Shown here: piece after piece, positions 38,539-47,638 of the stretch | How the letters are laid out: each line of letters begins with the position of its first letter | Numbering within the stretch: the first letter of the stretch is position 1 | Origin: an uncultured Cellvibrionales bacterium | GTDB taxonomy: Bacteria > Pseudomonadota > Gammaproteobacteria > Pseudomonadales > Cellvibrionaceae | DNA: 64,000 nt | Assembly: GCA_913020115.1 (NCBI GenBank) | Contig: CAJWBQ010000016.1 | Location: 1 to 64,000, forward strand | Reading direction: 5' to 3' | Translations under genes and position numbers: made by a program | The notes under the pieces: model-generated | The model's input: only the letters and a program-made list of their open reading frames with translations | What the model was told of the DNA's origin: nothing | Databases searched by the model: none

Positions 38539-38561
38539 GCAAAATTACGAATAACTTTTGC
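38539..38561. promoter_or_regulatory. Candidate LysR binding site
   Basis: The inverted repeat GCAAAA, 11 bases, TTTTGC lies between the oxidoreductase gene and the divergent LysR gene, 14 bp before the LysR start codon. The T-N11-A-like geometry and position are typical of LysR autoregulatory sites. No experimental basis here. Confidence 0.5.
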
Positions 38562-38574
38562 GGAATCGACAACA

Positions 38575-39495
38575 ATGGACAAACTCAATGCAATGCGCTT
38601 TTTTTGCCAAATTGCCGAATCTGGCAGTTTCAGTGCCGCGGCTCGAAAGCTCAAAGTGCCCGTATCGAGCCTGTCACGCAGCTTACAAGCTTTAGAGTCT
38701 GAGCTGGGCGCTGCACTCTTAAAACGCAGTACCCGGCACGTGGCTGTCACAGAAATTGGTCACATATATCTAGAGCAGTGCCAAGCCATTCTGCAAAACG
38801 TTAATCGGGCTGAGAGCCTGGTGAGCGACTATCAGAGCACCCCTTCTGGAATATTGCGCATTAGCGCGCTCCCTATGTATGCAGACGTACGCTTGCTCCC
38901 CGCCCTAGAGCGCCTGCAGGAAGCCTACCCAGAGATTATTGTAGATCTAGACCTATCGAACCAAGTGATGGATTTTCAGCGCGACGGCTTTGACATAGTT
39001 TTTCGCGGTGGAGGAATTCCTGAAGATCGGGTTATTGCCCACTATGTGGACAACAACACTCCCATGCTCTGTGCGGCACCCGCTTACCTCGAGCAACATG
39101 GCACACCAAAAACCGTAAGCGATTTACGCCATCACAAAGCCGTCTTTTATCGTGCGCCACACAAAGTTATGCGCTGGCTATATGAACGCGACAAAGAATG
39201 GTCACCTGTCGATATTGATACAGCCATTATCAGTAATGGAGGGCATATCATTCGGCAGGCCTTGGTATCGGGCAAAGGCATGGGCTTGATGCCAGGCTGG
39301 TGCATGCAAAAAGAGCTCGAGCGCGGTGAATTGGTGTTAGTGCCACTGCAAGAAACCTTGAGCACTACGGTAGACCCAAGCATTGGCATTTACCTGCTCT
39401 ATCAACACGCACAATATGCCATTCCAAAAATTAAAGTGGCTGTAGATCTGTTTCGCCAGCAACTGCAAAAAGTAGATGCTCAATTCCTAGGCTGA
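38575..39495 (+). CDS. LysR family transcriptional regulator
   Basis: A 306-residue regulator with an N-terminal winged helix (MRFFCQIAESGSFSAAARKL, SRSLQALESELGAALLKRS) and a periplasmic-binding-like effector domain (about 90-300). It belongs to the large group resembling DsdC/CrgA-like activators with short names lacking defined effectors. It is divergent from the CurA-like oxidoreductase and is probably its regulator. It converges with the following TetR gene with an 8-bp gap. Confidence 0.92.
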   Translation: MDKLNAMRFFCQIAESGSFSAAARKLKVPVSSLSRSLQALESELGAALLKRSTRHVAVTEIGHIYLEQCQAILQNVNRAESLVSDYQSTPSGILRISALPMYADVRLLPALERLQEAYPEIIVDLDLSNQVMDFQRDGFDIVFRGGGIPEDRVIAHYVDNNTPMLCAAPAYLEQHGTPKTVSDLRHHKAVFYRAPHKVMRWLYERDKEWSPVDIDTAIISNGGHIIRQALVSGKGMGLMPGWCMQKELERGELVLVPLQETLSTTVDPSIGIYLLYQHAQYAIPKIKVAVDLFRQQLQKVDAQFLG

Positions 39496-39503
39496 GTATT
39501 CGC

Positions 39504-40070
39504 TCAGTCTAGTGCGAGATCTATAAACACCTTGGCCATTCGTTTCGCGCGCTCTGCGGCACTTTTATTACCACAAACATGTGCGTCTACAATCGCACCC
39601 TCTATTAATAAATTGATCTGCTTAGCCAGCTCGTCTGGATTGCTTGCGCCCGCCTCACTAGCGATGCCGCGAATATACTCACACACCAGACGCTTGTGTT
39701 CTGCGCTGATAATATGACTAGGGTTGTCGGCGTCTGAAAACTCGGCCGCCGCATTAATAAACATACACCCCGAAAAGGTTTTTTCATTAAACCAATCCCC
39801 TACTACATCAAACAACGCCAATAGCTGTGCTCGGGGCGAGTCTCCCAGGCGCTCAGTTTCCCGCATTAAGTTGTTTCTGAACAATTCATCGCGTTTGCGA
39901 AGGGTGGCCAGTACCAGCTCATCCTTCGATTTGAAGTGATTGTAGAGCGTTTTTTTAGACACCTTCGCTTCGGTAATGATTTTGTCCACACCGGTTGCGG
40001 TAAAGCCAAATTGATAGAAGAGCTTTAATGCCTCACTCACGATCTGCTCTCGTTTTGATATTGCTGGCAT
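39504..40070 (-). CDS. TetR family regulator
   Basis: A 188-residue TetR repressor with the helix-turn-helix REQIVSEALKLFYQFGFTATGVDKII, KKTLYNHFKSKDELVLATL. The C-terminal part carries cysteines in FSGCMFINAAAEF, a feature of the subfamily that includes NemR-like electrophile sensors, so sensing by cysteine modification is possible. The ATG at 40070 has GGAG seven bases upstream. Three copies of an 18-bp operator lie between it and the divergent NTF2-like gene, so it probably controls both directions. Confidence 0.9.
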   Translation of the reverse strand: MPAISKREQIVSEALKLFYQFGFTATGVDKIITEAKVSKKTLYNHFKSKDELVLATLRKRDELFRNNLMRETERLGDSPRAQLLALFDVVGDWFNEKTFSGCMFINAAAEFSDADNPSHIISAEHKRLVCEYIRGIASEAGASNPDELAKQINLLIEGAIVDAHVCGNKSAAERAKRMAKVFIDLALD

Positions 40071-40095
40071 TTATAGACTCCGCTCGCCCCTTAAG

Positions 40096-40113
40096 ATAGA
40101 CCGATATGTATAC
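40096..40113. promoter_or_regulatory. TetR operator copy 1 (TetR side)
   Basis: The 18-mer ATAGACCGATATGTATAC aligns without gaps to the two copies at 40237-40254 and 40267-40284. It lies 26 bp upstream of the TetR start codon, where it would give autorepression. Confidence 0.6.
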
Positions 40114-40228
40114 CATAAAATCCACTACGGCTCAATAAAACCGCCTGACGAACCGACTGTTTACCTTAAATATCAGGCCATTTGGAAAATTGGATTCGAA
40201 ATCAATCGAAATAATCCCGGAAAATTCA

Positions 40229-40284
40229 TTGACAAAGTAAACCGATCGGTTTACATTAATCCCAAGATAAACAGATCGGTATAC
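40229..40284 (+). promoter_or_regulatory. Promoter with two TetR operators before the NTF2-like gene
   Basis: The -35 TTGACA (40229-40234) and a -10 TACATT (40252-40257) are 17 bases apart. Operator 2, the perfect palindrome GTAAACCGATCGGTTTAC (40237-40254), fills the spacer. Operator 3, ATAAACAGATCGGTATAC (40267-40284), covers the start of the transcript. The two centres are exactly 30 bp apart. This is a textbook repressor layout for the divergent TetR protein. Confidence 0.75.
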
Positions 40285-40312
40285 ATTAAGTCACTAAACG
40301 AAGGTAGTCACT

Positions 40313-40723
40313 ATGAGCACTGCACTAAAACCTCCATTCACTCTTGAGACGGCCACTGAGAAAGTTCAGCGAGCCGAAGATCTTTGGAATGGGAAAAACC
40401 CAGAAAAGGTAGCCATGGCCTATACGGAAAATTCGCAATGGCGCAACCGTAGTGAGTTTGTCAAAGGCCGTGAAGACATTGCAAAACTACTGACACGCAA
40501 GTGGGATCGAGAGCTCGACTACAAACTAGAAAAGGAACTATTTACCTTTTCTGGCAACCGCATTGCCGTTCATTTTCGCTACGAGTATCGCGACGACAGC
40601 GGCCAGTGGTTTCACGCCTTCGGCAACGAGCACTGGGATTTTGACGAAACGGGACTCATGCACACAAGGGACGCCAGTATTAATGAGAAACCCATCGACG
40701 AAAGTGAGCGAACAATTAAGTAA
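40313..40723 (+). CDS. NTF2-like protein of the DUF1348 family
   Basis: A 136-residue protein matching the DUF1348 (SnoaL/NTF2-like fold) family: RAEDLWNGKNPEKVAMAYT, GREDIAKLLTRKWDRELDY, HFRYEYRDDSGQWFHAFGNE. The fold binds small molecules, but no reaction is established. AAGG lies seven to eight bases before the ATG. It sits under a promoter with two TetR operators and is followed 65 bp later by an exported hydrolase, so both are probably induced together by a xenobiotic or electrophile. Confidence 0.9.
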   Translation: MSTALKPPFTLETATEKVQRAEDLWNGKNPEKVAMAYTENSQWRNRSEFVKGREDIAKLLTRKWDRELDYKLEKELFTFSGNRIAVHFRYEYRDDSGQWFHAFGNEHWDFDETGLMHTRDASINEKPIDESERTIK

Positions 40724-40788
40724 ACCCTATAAAACGTAGTTTATGTAAAAACTAAACAACACTCGAAATCAACAATAGGAAAGTTAAA

Positions 40789-41760
40789 ATGAAAACACTA
40801 AATCAAGTCAAAAAAACGAATCCCTTGCGCACACTGATGTTAACGCTGAGCGCCGGAGTTCTATCTCTGTCAATGATGAGCCCCGCCACGGCGGCACCTA
40901 CACAGACAATGCACCACACTATTGAAGTTGAAGATCAGAGTATTTTTTATCGTGAAGCAGGCGATAAAAACGCTCCTACTATCGTACTCCTGCACGGCTT
41001 CCCTACATCTTCACACATGTATCGAAACCTCATCCCGGAGCTGGCAGAGAAGTATCATGTAATCGCGCCAGACTACCCAGGTTTTGGCAACAGCTCTATG
41101 CCTACTGTAACTGAGTTTGAATACAGCTTCGATAATTTGGCGAAAATCACCGACAAATTTTTGGCCAAAGTAGGCGCAGATGAATACACCCTATATGTAA
41201 TGGATTACGGCGCTCCCATTGGTTTTCGAATTGCCGCAGCACATCCTGAGCGGGTGCAGGGCTTGATCATCCAGAACGGCAATGCTTACGATGAAGGCTT
41301 ACGTGATTTTTGGAATCCCATTAAAGCTTATTGGAAAGACAAAACCACAGCCAATGGCCAAGCGCTCGCCGACGCCCTGCTAACCATAGGTGCAACCGAA
41401 TGGCAGTACACCAACGGCACTCGCAATAAAGCCAGTATCAGTCCAGACAACTGGATTGTAGATCAGGCCAAGCTTGACCGTCCGGGTAACAAAGAGATTC
41501 AACTGGAACTGTTTTACTCTTATGGAACAAACCCCGCGCTCTATCCAGAGTGGCAGGAATATTTCCGAGATGAACAGCCACCCACATTATTGGTTTGGGG
41601 CAAAGGAGACTACATTTTCCCTGAGGAAGGTGCACACCCCTACAAGCGCGACCTGAAGAACCTAGACTTTCACATTCTAGACACTGGCCACTTTGCACTC
41701 GAAGAAGACGGTAAAACAATCTCAACACTGATTCTTAAATTTATGAAAAAGAATCACTAA
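40789..41760 (+). CDS. Exported alpha/beta hydrolase, epoxide hydrolase/dehalogenase-like
   Basis: A 323-residue hydrolase with a signal peptide (about 1-36, ending TAA-APT). The oxyanion loop is [12 protein letters not shown]; the nucleophile is Asp139 in VMDYGAPIG rather than serine, as in epoxide hydrolases and haloalkane dehalogenases; the catalytic histidine is His301 in DTGHFALEE. It would therefore act on epoxides or haloalkanes in the periplasm, but the substrate is not known. AGGA lies before the ATG. A perfect hairpin follows the stop codon. Confidence 0.88.
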   Translation: MKTLNQVKKTNPLRTLMLTLSAGVLSLSMMSPATAAPTQTMHHTIEVEDQSIFYREAGDKNAPTIVLLHGFPTSSHMYRNLIPELAEKYHVIAPDYPGFGNSSMPTVTEFEYSFDNLAKITDKFLAKVGADEYTLYVMDYGAPIGFRIAAAHPERVQGLIIQNGNAYDEGLRDFWNPIKAYWKDKTTANGQALADALLTIGATEWQYTNGTRNKASISPDNWIVDQAKLDRPGNKEIQLELFYSYGTNPALYPEWQEYFRDEQPPTLLVWGKGDYIFPEEGAHPYKRDLKNLDFHILDTGHFALEEDGKTISTLILKFMKKNH

Positions 41761-41769
41761 AACAAGCCC

Positions 41770-41799
41770 CTTAGGGTTCACCGATGAGTGAACCCTAAG
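41770..41799 (+). terminator. Hairpin between convergent hydrolase and efflux genes
   Basis: A perfect 12-bp stem with a 6-base loop (CGATGA) lies 10 bp after the hydrolase stop codon. On the plus strand it is followed by ATTATTTT, a weak T tract. It could end transcription from both convergent genes. Confidence 0.55.
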
Positions 41800-41800
41800 A

Positions 41801-43003
41801 TTATTTTCGAGACGTCCAATACAAAACCAGCAATGCCGCCATTCCCCCAAATGCAAAGCCCAATATCAGAGGCATCACATTGCCTTCATAGGCCTGCCCA
41901 ATCAAAATTGCTGCAGGTACGGAAATTAATGTCGAGATGGAACCAACGATAGCGGCGCCAATTCCTGCAATATGCCCTAGAGGCTCCATCGCCATTGAGT
42001 TCAAATTGCCAAACAAAATGCCCGTACAAAACATCAATATGGCTAGAAACGCAAACAAGGAAATAAGCGGAGGGTGTCCGGCATAACGATAAGACCACAC
42101 ACTGAACAAGATCGATACAACAACACTGACAATGGTTGCGCGTTTAACCATCCACAACATGCCCACCCGAGACACCATGCGACCGTTGACAAAAGACGAA
42201 CAGCCAATGATCAAAGCCAGGACACCGAAGGCAAGAGGAAAATACGCTCCCAGTTCATACTGAACTTGCAAAACCTGTTGTACCGAACTGATGTAAGCCA
42301 GAAATGGCGCAAACACAATTCCCGACATCAGAGTGTAGCCAAAGGCCACCCTATTGCGAAAAATTTCACCCGTGGCGGCCAAAATCGCCGTCAGCGACAT
42401 AGGCCGACGGTCTTCTACCGCAAGTGTTTCTGGTTGCCGCAACTGAAACCAAATCAAGCTCAATAGACCCAAGGCTAAAATCATTGCAAATATGGCACGC
42501 CAAGTAGCCACCAATAAAATGCCCTGCCCTAACAGCGGCGCCAACATAGGAACCAAAATAAAGATAGTCATTATAAAGGACATAATGCGCGCCATTGCAG
42601 GACCTTCATATTGATCTCGCACTAAGGCTATACATACAGTTCTAGGGCCACCCAAACCTAAACCCTGCAACAAACGTCCAATTAGCATCACCTCAAACGT
42701 TGTTGCAAACATCGATAGTAAACAGCCCACAATAAACACTGCCACGCCCATACTAACGGCGGGTTTACGACCAATACTATCTGAGAGCGGCCCATAAAAT
42801 AATTGGCCGATAGCCAGGCCAACAAAAATACTTGTGATAATGAGCTGGGTATTGTTGATATTTTCGAGCTTTAAATCACGGCCCACGTCGGCCAGTCCCG
42901 GCAACATTGCATCAATGGTGAGCGCCACCAGCGACATCAGCAATGCCATCAGGGTAACAAACTCGCCCATAGGTAGTGCGGGTTTTATTTTTTCAATAGA
43001 CAA
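41801..43003 (-). CDS. Bcr/CflA-type MFS efflux transporter
   Basis: A major facilitator with 12 predicted helices of the Bcr/CflA drug-resistance group: IDAMLPGLADVGRDL, GLAIGQLFYGPLSDSIGRKP, LLQGLGLGGPRTVCIALVRD. I place the start at TTG 43003 (about 401 residues), which has AGGAG about 10 bases upstream and gives the usual length; longer and shorter starts are possible. Substrates may include antibiotics, sulfonamide-like compounds or siderophores; the last is suggested by a Fur-box-like sequence 166 bp upstream. Confidence 0.9.
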   Translation of the reverse strand: MSIEKIKPALPMGEFVTLMALLMSLVALTIDAMLPGLADVGRDLKLENINNTQLIITSIFVGLAIGQLFYGPLSDSIGRKPAVSMGVAVFIVGCLLSMFATTFEVMLIGRLLQGLGLGGPRTVCIALVRDQYEGPAMARIMSFIMTIFILVPMLAPLLGQGILLVATWRAIFAMILALGLLSLIWFQLRQPETLAVEDRRPMSLTAILAATGEIFRNRVAFGYTLMSGIVFAPFLAYISSVQQVLQVQYELGAYFPLAFGVLALIIGCSSFVNGRMVSRVGMLWMVKRATIVSVVVSILFSVWSYRYAGHPPLISLFAFLAILMFCTGILFGNLNSMAMEPLGHIAGIGAAIVGSISTLISVPAAILIGQAYEGNVMPLILGFAFGGMAALLVLYWTSRK

Positions 43004-43360
43004 GGGATGGAAACTCCTAAGCAAACCGCAGATAAAAATCGGCAGTTTGAATATTGTATTAAGGGCTGGGAAATTTGGGAGCGGTAATGTTAGTCCCAAA
43101 GGCCTATGACTTCAAGAAACTCTGAAGTGAAATTGAGCAAATGTCGTCGATTTCCAAACATCATAAACGATAATGACATTCATTTGTAATAATGAGTGGA
43201 TGTAGATAGCCTTTATTGTTGTCTCTCATTACACGTCCGCGCGCCATGAATAAATGGGCCTTGGTTTTCGCCAAAATGGTCGCCGCTCTTTACGCCGACG
43301 ACAGCCCCGAGGCCCGAGAAAAGTCTCGCTCACAGTCTCCGAATTCACTCTCTAAATCTA
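43004..43360. other. Intergenic stretch between efflux and LysE-type genes
   Basis: About 357 bases. The only notable sequence is a Fur-box-like 19-mer at 43169-43187. A short plus-strand frame starting at 43246 (about 53 residues) runs into the end of the LysE-type gene and has no family signature or ribosome-binding site; I do not call it. Confidence 0.45.
43169..43187. promoter_or_regulatory. Weak Fur-box-like site upstream of the efflux gene
   Basis: GATAATGACATTCATTTGT matches the 19-base Fur consensus (GATAATGATAATCATTATC) at 14 positions, including the first eight. It lies 166 bp before the proposed Bcr-type start, and a further AATAATGAG follows. It is far from the gene, so the assignment is tentative. 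Confidence 0.35.
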
Positions 43361-43969
43361 TTAAAGCAAGCTTACTCCAAGTAAAGTCAGAGCAAGAAAT
43401 AGCATGACAATGCCCACCAGAAATTCCAGGATTTGCCATGCTCGAGGCTTTTGAAACAGGGGCGTCAGTAATCTGGCGCCATAACCTAAGCTAAAGAAAA
43501 ATACGAATGAAGCGCACACTGCCCCTAAACCAAACTCAAATTTGTGAGCTTCATATTGCAGAGAAACTGAACCTAAAAGAACAAAGGTATCGAGGTAGAC
43601 GTGAGGATTTAACCAAGTAAATGCCAAGCAGGTCAGTGCGACTTTACCCGCAGAGTCTACTAGGTCCGCCGCCGGTTGAAGCTCGTGGCGGTGGGTAAAC
43701 GCCGACCAAAAACTCTTTGCGCTGTAAACCAGAAGGAAGGCTGCCCCACCATAGCGTGCAAACACCTCAATTGCGGGAAACTCTTTAACCATCAAACCAA
43801 AACCTGAAACGCCAGCCGTAATCAACACAGCATCGGATACGGCACAGATAAAACACACCAGAAATACGTGTTGTTGCTTCAAACCTTGTTTCAGCACAAA
43901 CGCATTTTGAGCGCCAATGGCTAGAATAAGCGAGAGGGAAAGAGAGAAACCAGAAATGAATGTTAGCAT
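43361..43969 (-). CDS. LysE/ArgO family amino acid exporter
   Basis: A 202-residue inner-membrane protein with six predicted helices. It carries the LysE/ArgO signatures GAQNAFVLKQGLKQQHV and the AFTWLNPHVYLDT segment. ArgO-type members export arginine or lysine; the C-terminal GVSLL end is complete. The ATG at 43969 has GAGG five bases upstream. The usual LysR partner gene (argP) is not next to it. Confidence 0.93.
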   Translation of the reverse strand: MLTFISGFSLSLSLILAIGAQNAFVLKQGLKQQHVFLVCFICAVSDAVLITAGVSGFGLMVKEFPAIEVFARYGGAAFLLVYSAKSFWSAFTHRHELQPAADLVDSAGKVALTCLAFTWLNPHVYLDTFVLLGSVSLQYEAHKFEFGLGAVCASFVFFFSLGYGARLLTPLFQKPRAWQILEFLVGIVMLFLALTLLGVSLL

Positions 43970-44116
43970 TAACGCCTCGATTAAGTGGGCTTTTGGGTGG
44001 AGAGTCGATTCACCACCACTGAGGCTGTGGGTTATACCATGATTAGCCTAGCTCGCAAGCACTAAGCGAATAAGCCCTTGAGAGCTAATGCCCATGGTCC
44101 AGGCGTAAAGTTAAAG

Positions 44117-44145
44117 CACAAAACACAAAGCACAAAGCACAAAGC
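44117..44145. repeat. Short tandem CACAAAG repeat
   Basis: About four copies of a 7-base unit (CACAAAG, the first varied to CACAAAA) lie immediately downstream of the MAPEG gene stop codon. Probably replication slippage; no function is suggested. Confidence 0.6.
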
Positions 44146-44564
44146 TAAGCTGACAGTATCTTAATAGTCGTAAACGCTGTCATGCCTATTAGAATAAAAC
44201 AACCGATCGTAAAAATCTTGCGCCTGAGCGGCACATGATTTGAGCGAGTATGAATCAGGGCGTGAACAATTCGGCTGAAGACAAAAAGCCATGCAGCGGC
44301 GTGGATATAAATATTGACGCTGTTGATGCTCCACAAAACAAAGGTAAGCACATAAAACAGCACCGGCACTTCAAATTGATTACGAATACAATTATTAACC
44401 TGCATAACGCTGTCTGGCCATGCATCATCGTGCAAGGCTCTGCGGGTTTCGTCCACCGTTCCCTGCTTTGTCGCCCGAGATTTGACAATGCCTAAGTATA
44501 TGTAGAGCCCCAACGTGAGTGCCACCTGAATCATTAGGGGTAGAAATAGGTAATTATTATTCAT
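44145..44564 (-). CDS. MAPEG family membrane protein
   Basis: A 139-residue protein with four predicted helices and the MAPEG signature RNQFEVPVLFYVL. MAPEG members act in eicosanoid and glutathione metabolism in animals; bacterial members are mostly uncharacterised. The ATG at 44564 with GGA nine bases upstream is preferred; the frame continues 27 codons upstream but gives an implausible hydrophilic start. Confidence 0.85.
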   Translation of the reverse strand: MNNNYLFLPLMIQVALTLGLYIYLGIVKSRATKQGTVDETRRALHDDAWPDSVMQVNNCIRNQFEVPVLFYVLTFVLWSINSVNIYIHAAAWLFVFSRIVHALIHTRSNHVPLRRKIFTIGCFILIGMTAFTTIKILSA

Positions 44565-44911
44565 ATCAAATTCCAATTTTTCGTCAACGGCCATAAGAAG
44601 GAAAATCATCGATACACTAAGTGCCGACCTAGGGCAAAAATCCAAGGGGCAAGCATAAAGGTTTCACCTAGTGCGAGAGGAAGTATTGCCGATGCTCAGT
44701 TGAAAATCTAGCCGCTAGGACTAAGAGCTAGGCAATGCGGACTCATTGGCGTAAAACATTCGAATATTTCCAAAAATAACCATCGATCAAAGGAGGGAGT
44801 CTCGCACTTCCGCAACCATGGCGTCACTAATAGCAAATTTTATTGAATGCCAAAAGAAACATACCCACATCACTGGTACAATCCGCTCACTAAATATATT
44901 GAGGCCGCGTA
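44565..44911. other. Intergenic stretch between MAPEG and PepSY genes
   Basis: About 347 bases. I see no supported gene, strong promoter pair or Fur-box-like sequence. Small frames here are not supported by ribosome-binding sites or family signatures. Confidence 0.5.
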
Positions 44912-45466
44912 ATGCGCATAAACTGGCGAAGCACAAACCGGAAAATTCATTATTGGGGGGCCCTAGCCTGCGCACTTCCCATTCTTATAGTACTTATTAG
45001 TGGGCTTTTGCTACAAGTTAAAAAAGAAAGCGACTGGATTCAACCCCCTACTTCTCGCGGCAGCGACGGAGCGCCAACTCTGACACTGCCTCAAGTATTG
45101 GAGCACGTTAAAACGGTACCTGAAGCGGGCGTTGCAAGTTGGAACGACATTGACCGACTTGATGTTCGCCCCAGTAAAGGGATTATTAAAGTAAAAGCAA
45201 ACAACCGCTGGGAAGTGCAACTTGACCACGCCAGCGGCGAAATATTACAGGTAGCCTACCGTCGCACCGATTTAATCGAATCACTTCACGACGGTAGTTT
45301 TTTTAGTGATACGGTAAAACTTTGGGTGTTTTTGCCTGCCGCAATTATTCTGACTACACTGTGGGTTACCGGCGTTTATCTATTCCTAATAACTTGGTTT
45401 GCACGCCGTCGCCACAAGCTCAAAAAACAGCGGCGGCAGAAGTACGGTAAGCAAGCCAGTGCTTAA
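44912..45466 (+). CDS. PepSY-associated transmembrane protein
   Basis: A 184-residue protein with one N-terminal helix (about 15-37), a periplasmic PepSY-like domain (about 55-120, DVRPSKGIIKVKANNRWEVQLDHASGE) and a C-terminal helix (about 130-160), followed by a basic cytoplasmic tail. Small PepSY membrane proteins are common next to TonB receptors for iron and near flavin reductases. GAGG lies seven bases before the ATG. It converges with the TonB receptor gene, overlapping by four bases. A role in iron reduction or heme handling is inferred from context. Confidence 0.85.
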   Translation: MRINWRSTNRKIHYWGALACALPILIVLISGLLLQVKKESDWIQPPTSRGSDGAPTLTLPQVLEHVKTVPEAGVASWNDIDRLDVRPSKGIIKVKANNRWEVQLDHASGEILQVAYRRTDLIESLHDGSFFSDTVKLWVFLPAAIILTTLWVTGVYLFLITWFARRRHKLKKQRRQKYGKQASA

Positions 45467-47574
45467 AATTTAACATCCATACCGATAACTAAACTACGTC
45501 CTGGCTCATTAATACCCGAACCATGGCTCCGGTACGTTTCGTCTGTGACATTTTCTACGGCCATATTCAAGTCAATATGACGGCCTATGGAGCCGTTTAC
45601 CCGTATATCAAGCACCGTATAGGCCGGAGTGCCGCGCGGTGGAATTCGCTGCGTGTCCTCCTTGTCAGCACGGCTTAATTTGTCGGCTTTTGCAGCATGT
45701 TTAAACGCCATTTGAAACCACCAATTACGGCTCAAATTGCGCTCAAGACTGAGGTTCGCCGTCAGTGGCATCATGCGACCGAAGGGTTCAGTAAGGGTAT
45801 CAAGCGACTGGGTTTGGAACTCCAGCTCGCCCTTGAGCCAACTGAGGTTTGCGTGTAACTGCCATTGACGCAGGGCCAAACTAGTACTGAGTTCCATACC
45901 ATAAACGCGGCCGCCCGCACTATTTTGCTTACTCACTTCGCTCAGCCCGTCTCGCTCTAAGCCGGTTGCTGTGCTGGCTATAAAGTCATTGATATCGGTG
46001 TAGTAAAAGCTCGCCTCAAGGTCAAAATCTTCGCCAAGAAAACGACTGCCAAACTCTAGACTTGTGAACGACTCGGCGTCCAGTTCCGTTGTGGCTATTT
46101 CAAATTCGCTGCTGCGACTTTTCCCATATCGGCTGATGTCAGCGATATTTGGCGCTCGGAAACTCTGACTCAAACCGCCCCAAAGCCGCCATCGTGAATA
46201 ATCAGTAGGCGCAAAGCTTGCCCGCAGGGAACTAACGTGACTATTCCACTGTTCACTATAGCTTGCCGCCTCGCCCGTACTAGGATCCTCATAGGCGCCC
46301 ACACTAGCGTTTGTACGGGTGAAGCGCGAGCCCACCGTAAGTGTTAGAGAATCCGTAGCAAACCACTCTGCCTGCACATATGTGCCCAGTAAGTCATAAC
46401 TGCTGTCGTCCCCTACAGGCCCTTGAATGCGGATCTCTTCTAGCTCTCCATTCGCTCCGTATTCTCGTCGCCCAGTATCAACAATGTCTCGATAAAGGTC
46501 AGCGCCGTAAGTCCAATACACTTGGTCAAGCTCGGTACTCACGCGCAAATCGATACCCGTCATTCGAGAATCAAAATATTCTTCAATTAAGTCACCGCTG
46601 CTTTTAACTCGCCTGCCCTTCTCGCCCCAAGTTTGCCGCGACAGTGTCAATTGAAAATCATCAGCCAGGCCAGTTAAACCTTGGCCGTTTAATCTCAAGT
46701 AGTTAAGACTGCGCTGTTGATCTTTGCTGCGATGTAAATCACTGCCAAGCGATGTGCCGGCGTATGAGCGTGAATAAATACTTGAATGGGTACGCCAGAC
46801 ATCGTCTTGCATTAAAGACTGATGCATTAAACTAAATACCCAGTATTCGTTTATTCGACGATCAAATCGCAGCTCACTAACGCTTTCCTCGTAACCCGTT
46901 GTGGGTAATACCCCCAAATCAGCAGCGTCTACATCGCCAAAATTCTTATCACTGTAAGAAAGATTCAATCCCCAGTGCTGAGCTTCACCCAAATGGATTT
47001 CACTGCGTACAATTTGGCTGTGTTCAGCGCTTGCATAGCGAAAAGACTGTGACCCAGCTAAATACTGGGTCCCCTCTTCTCGGCGAGAATCCAATGGTGA
47101 TTGCGTGCGAATATTTAGGGTACCGCCAACGGCGTCGCTGCCATACAAAGTGGAGGCCGGCCCCCGCAACAGCTCTATACCCGCCAAGCTAGCGCTGTCG
47201 ATCAAGGAAAAATACTCATTGGGGCCGTCTCGATACACAGAGTTGTTGTAGCGAATACCATCAATCATCGCCAGGGTTCGATAACCCGAAAAACCGCGAA
47301 TAAATGGGGAACCCTGGCCATTAGCGGTTTTCTGTAGAACCACTCCCGGCACTGTATCCAGCACTTCAAGCATATTCCGCGGTTGCAGCCTTTGTATTGA
47401 CTCCCGACTAATTTCACTGGCGCTATAAGGCAAGTCTTCGACACTGAGGGCGCTCTGTGCCGCCGTGATAATCACCTCCTCTAAGTCTTCGATCGCAAAG
47501 CTCTCCCAGCCACCGAATATAAGGCACAGGCCAATTAGACATTGATAAGTTTGCTTGTGGTGGGTGGCCAACAT
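45463..47574 (-). CDS. TonB-dependent receptor, heme/siderophore type
   Basis: A 703-residue outer-membrane receptor: signal peptide (about 1-27), plug domain (about 35-155, DTVPGVVLQKTANGQGSPF, GPASTLYGSDAVGGTLNI) and a 22-stranded barrel ending in Phe. The FRAP motif (FRAPNIADISRYG) and the C-terminal ETYRSHGSGINEPGRS resemble heme/hemoglobin receptors, though an NPNL partner motif is not seen. A Fur-box-like site (47641-47659) lies in the shared upstream region with the divergent flavin operon, so iron control is likely. No strong ribosome-binding site at the ATG. Confidence 0.9.
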   Translation of the reverse strand: MLATHHKQTYQCLIGLCLIFGGWESFAIEDLEEVIITAAQSALSVEDLPYSASEISRESIQRLQPRNMLEVLDTVPGVVLQKTANGQGSPFIRGFSGYRTLAMIDGIRYNNSVYRDGPNEYFSLIDSASLAGIELLRGPASTLYGSDAVGGTLNIRTQSPLDSRREEGTQYLAGSQSFRYASAEHSQIVRSEIHLGEAQHWGLNLSYSDKNFGDVDAADLGVLPTTGYEESVSELRFDRRINEYWVFSLMHQSLMQDDVWRTHSSIYSRSYAGTSLGSDLHRSKDQQRSLNYLRLNGQGLTGLADDFQLTLSRQTWGEKGRRVKSSGDLIEEYFDSRMTGIDLRVSTELDQVYWTYGADLYRDIVDTGRREYGANGELEEIRIQGPVGDDSSYDLLGTYVQAEWFATDSLTLTVGSRFTRTNASVGAYEDPSTGEAASYSEQWNSHVSSLRASFAPTDYSRWRLWGGLSQSFRAPNIADISRYGKSRSSEFEIATTELDAESFTSLEFGSRFLGEDFDLEASFYYTDINDFIASTATGLERDGLSEVSKQNSAGGRVYGMELSTSLALRQWQLHANLSWLKGELEFQTQSLDTLTEPFGRMMPLTANLSLERNLSRNWWFQMAFKHAAKADKLSRADKEDTQRIPPRGTPAYTVLDIRVNGSIGRHIDLNMAVENVTDETYRSHGSGINEPGRSLVIGMDVKF

Positions 47575-47638
47575 CAGGGAAAGCTCAAAACAGTAAGATC
47601 GGCACAGTATAGAATGCCCAGTGCAAATAAGAAAGGTA

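Noticed and set aside
43246..43407. Plus-strand frame of about 53 residues between the efflux and LysE-type genes
   Set aside because: No ribosome-binding site or family signature, and it runs into the confident LysE-type gene on the other strand.
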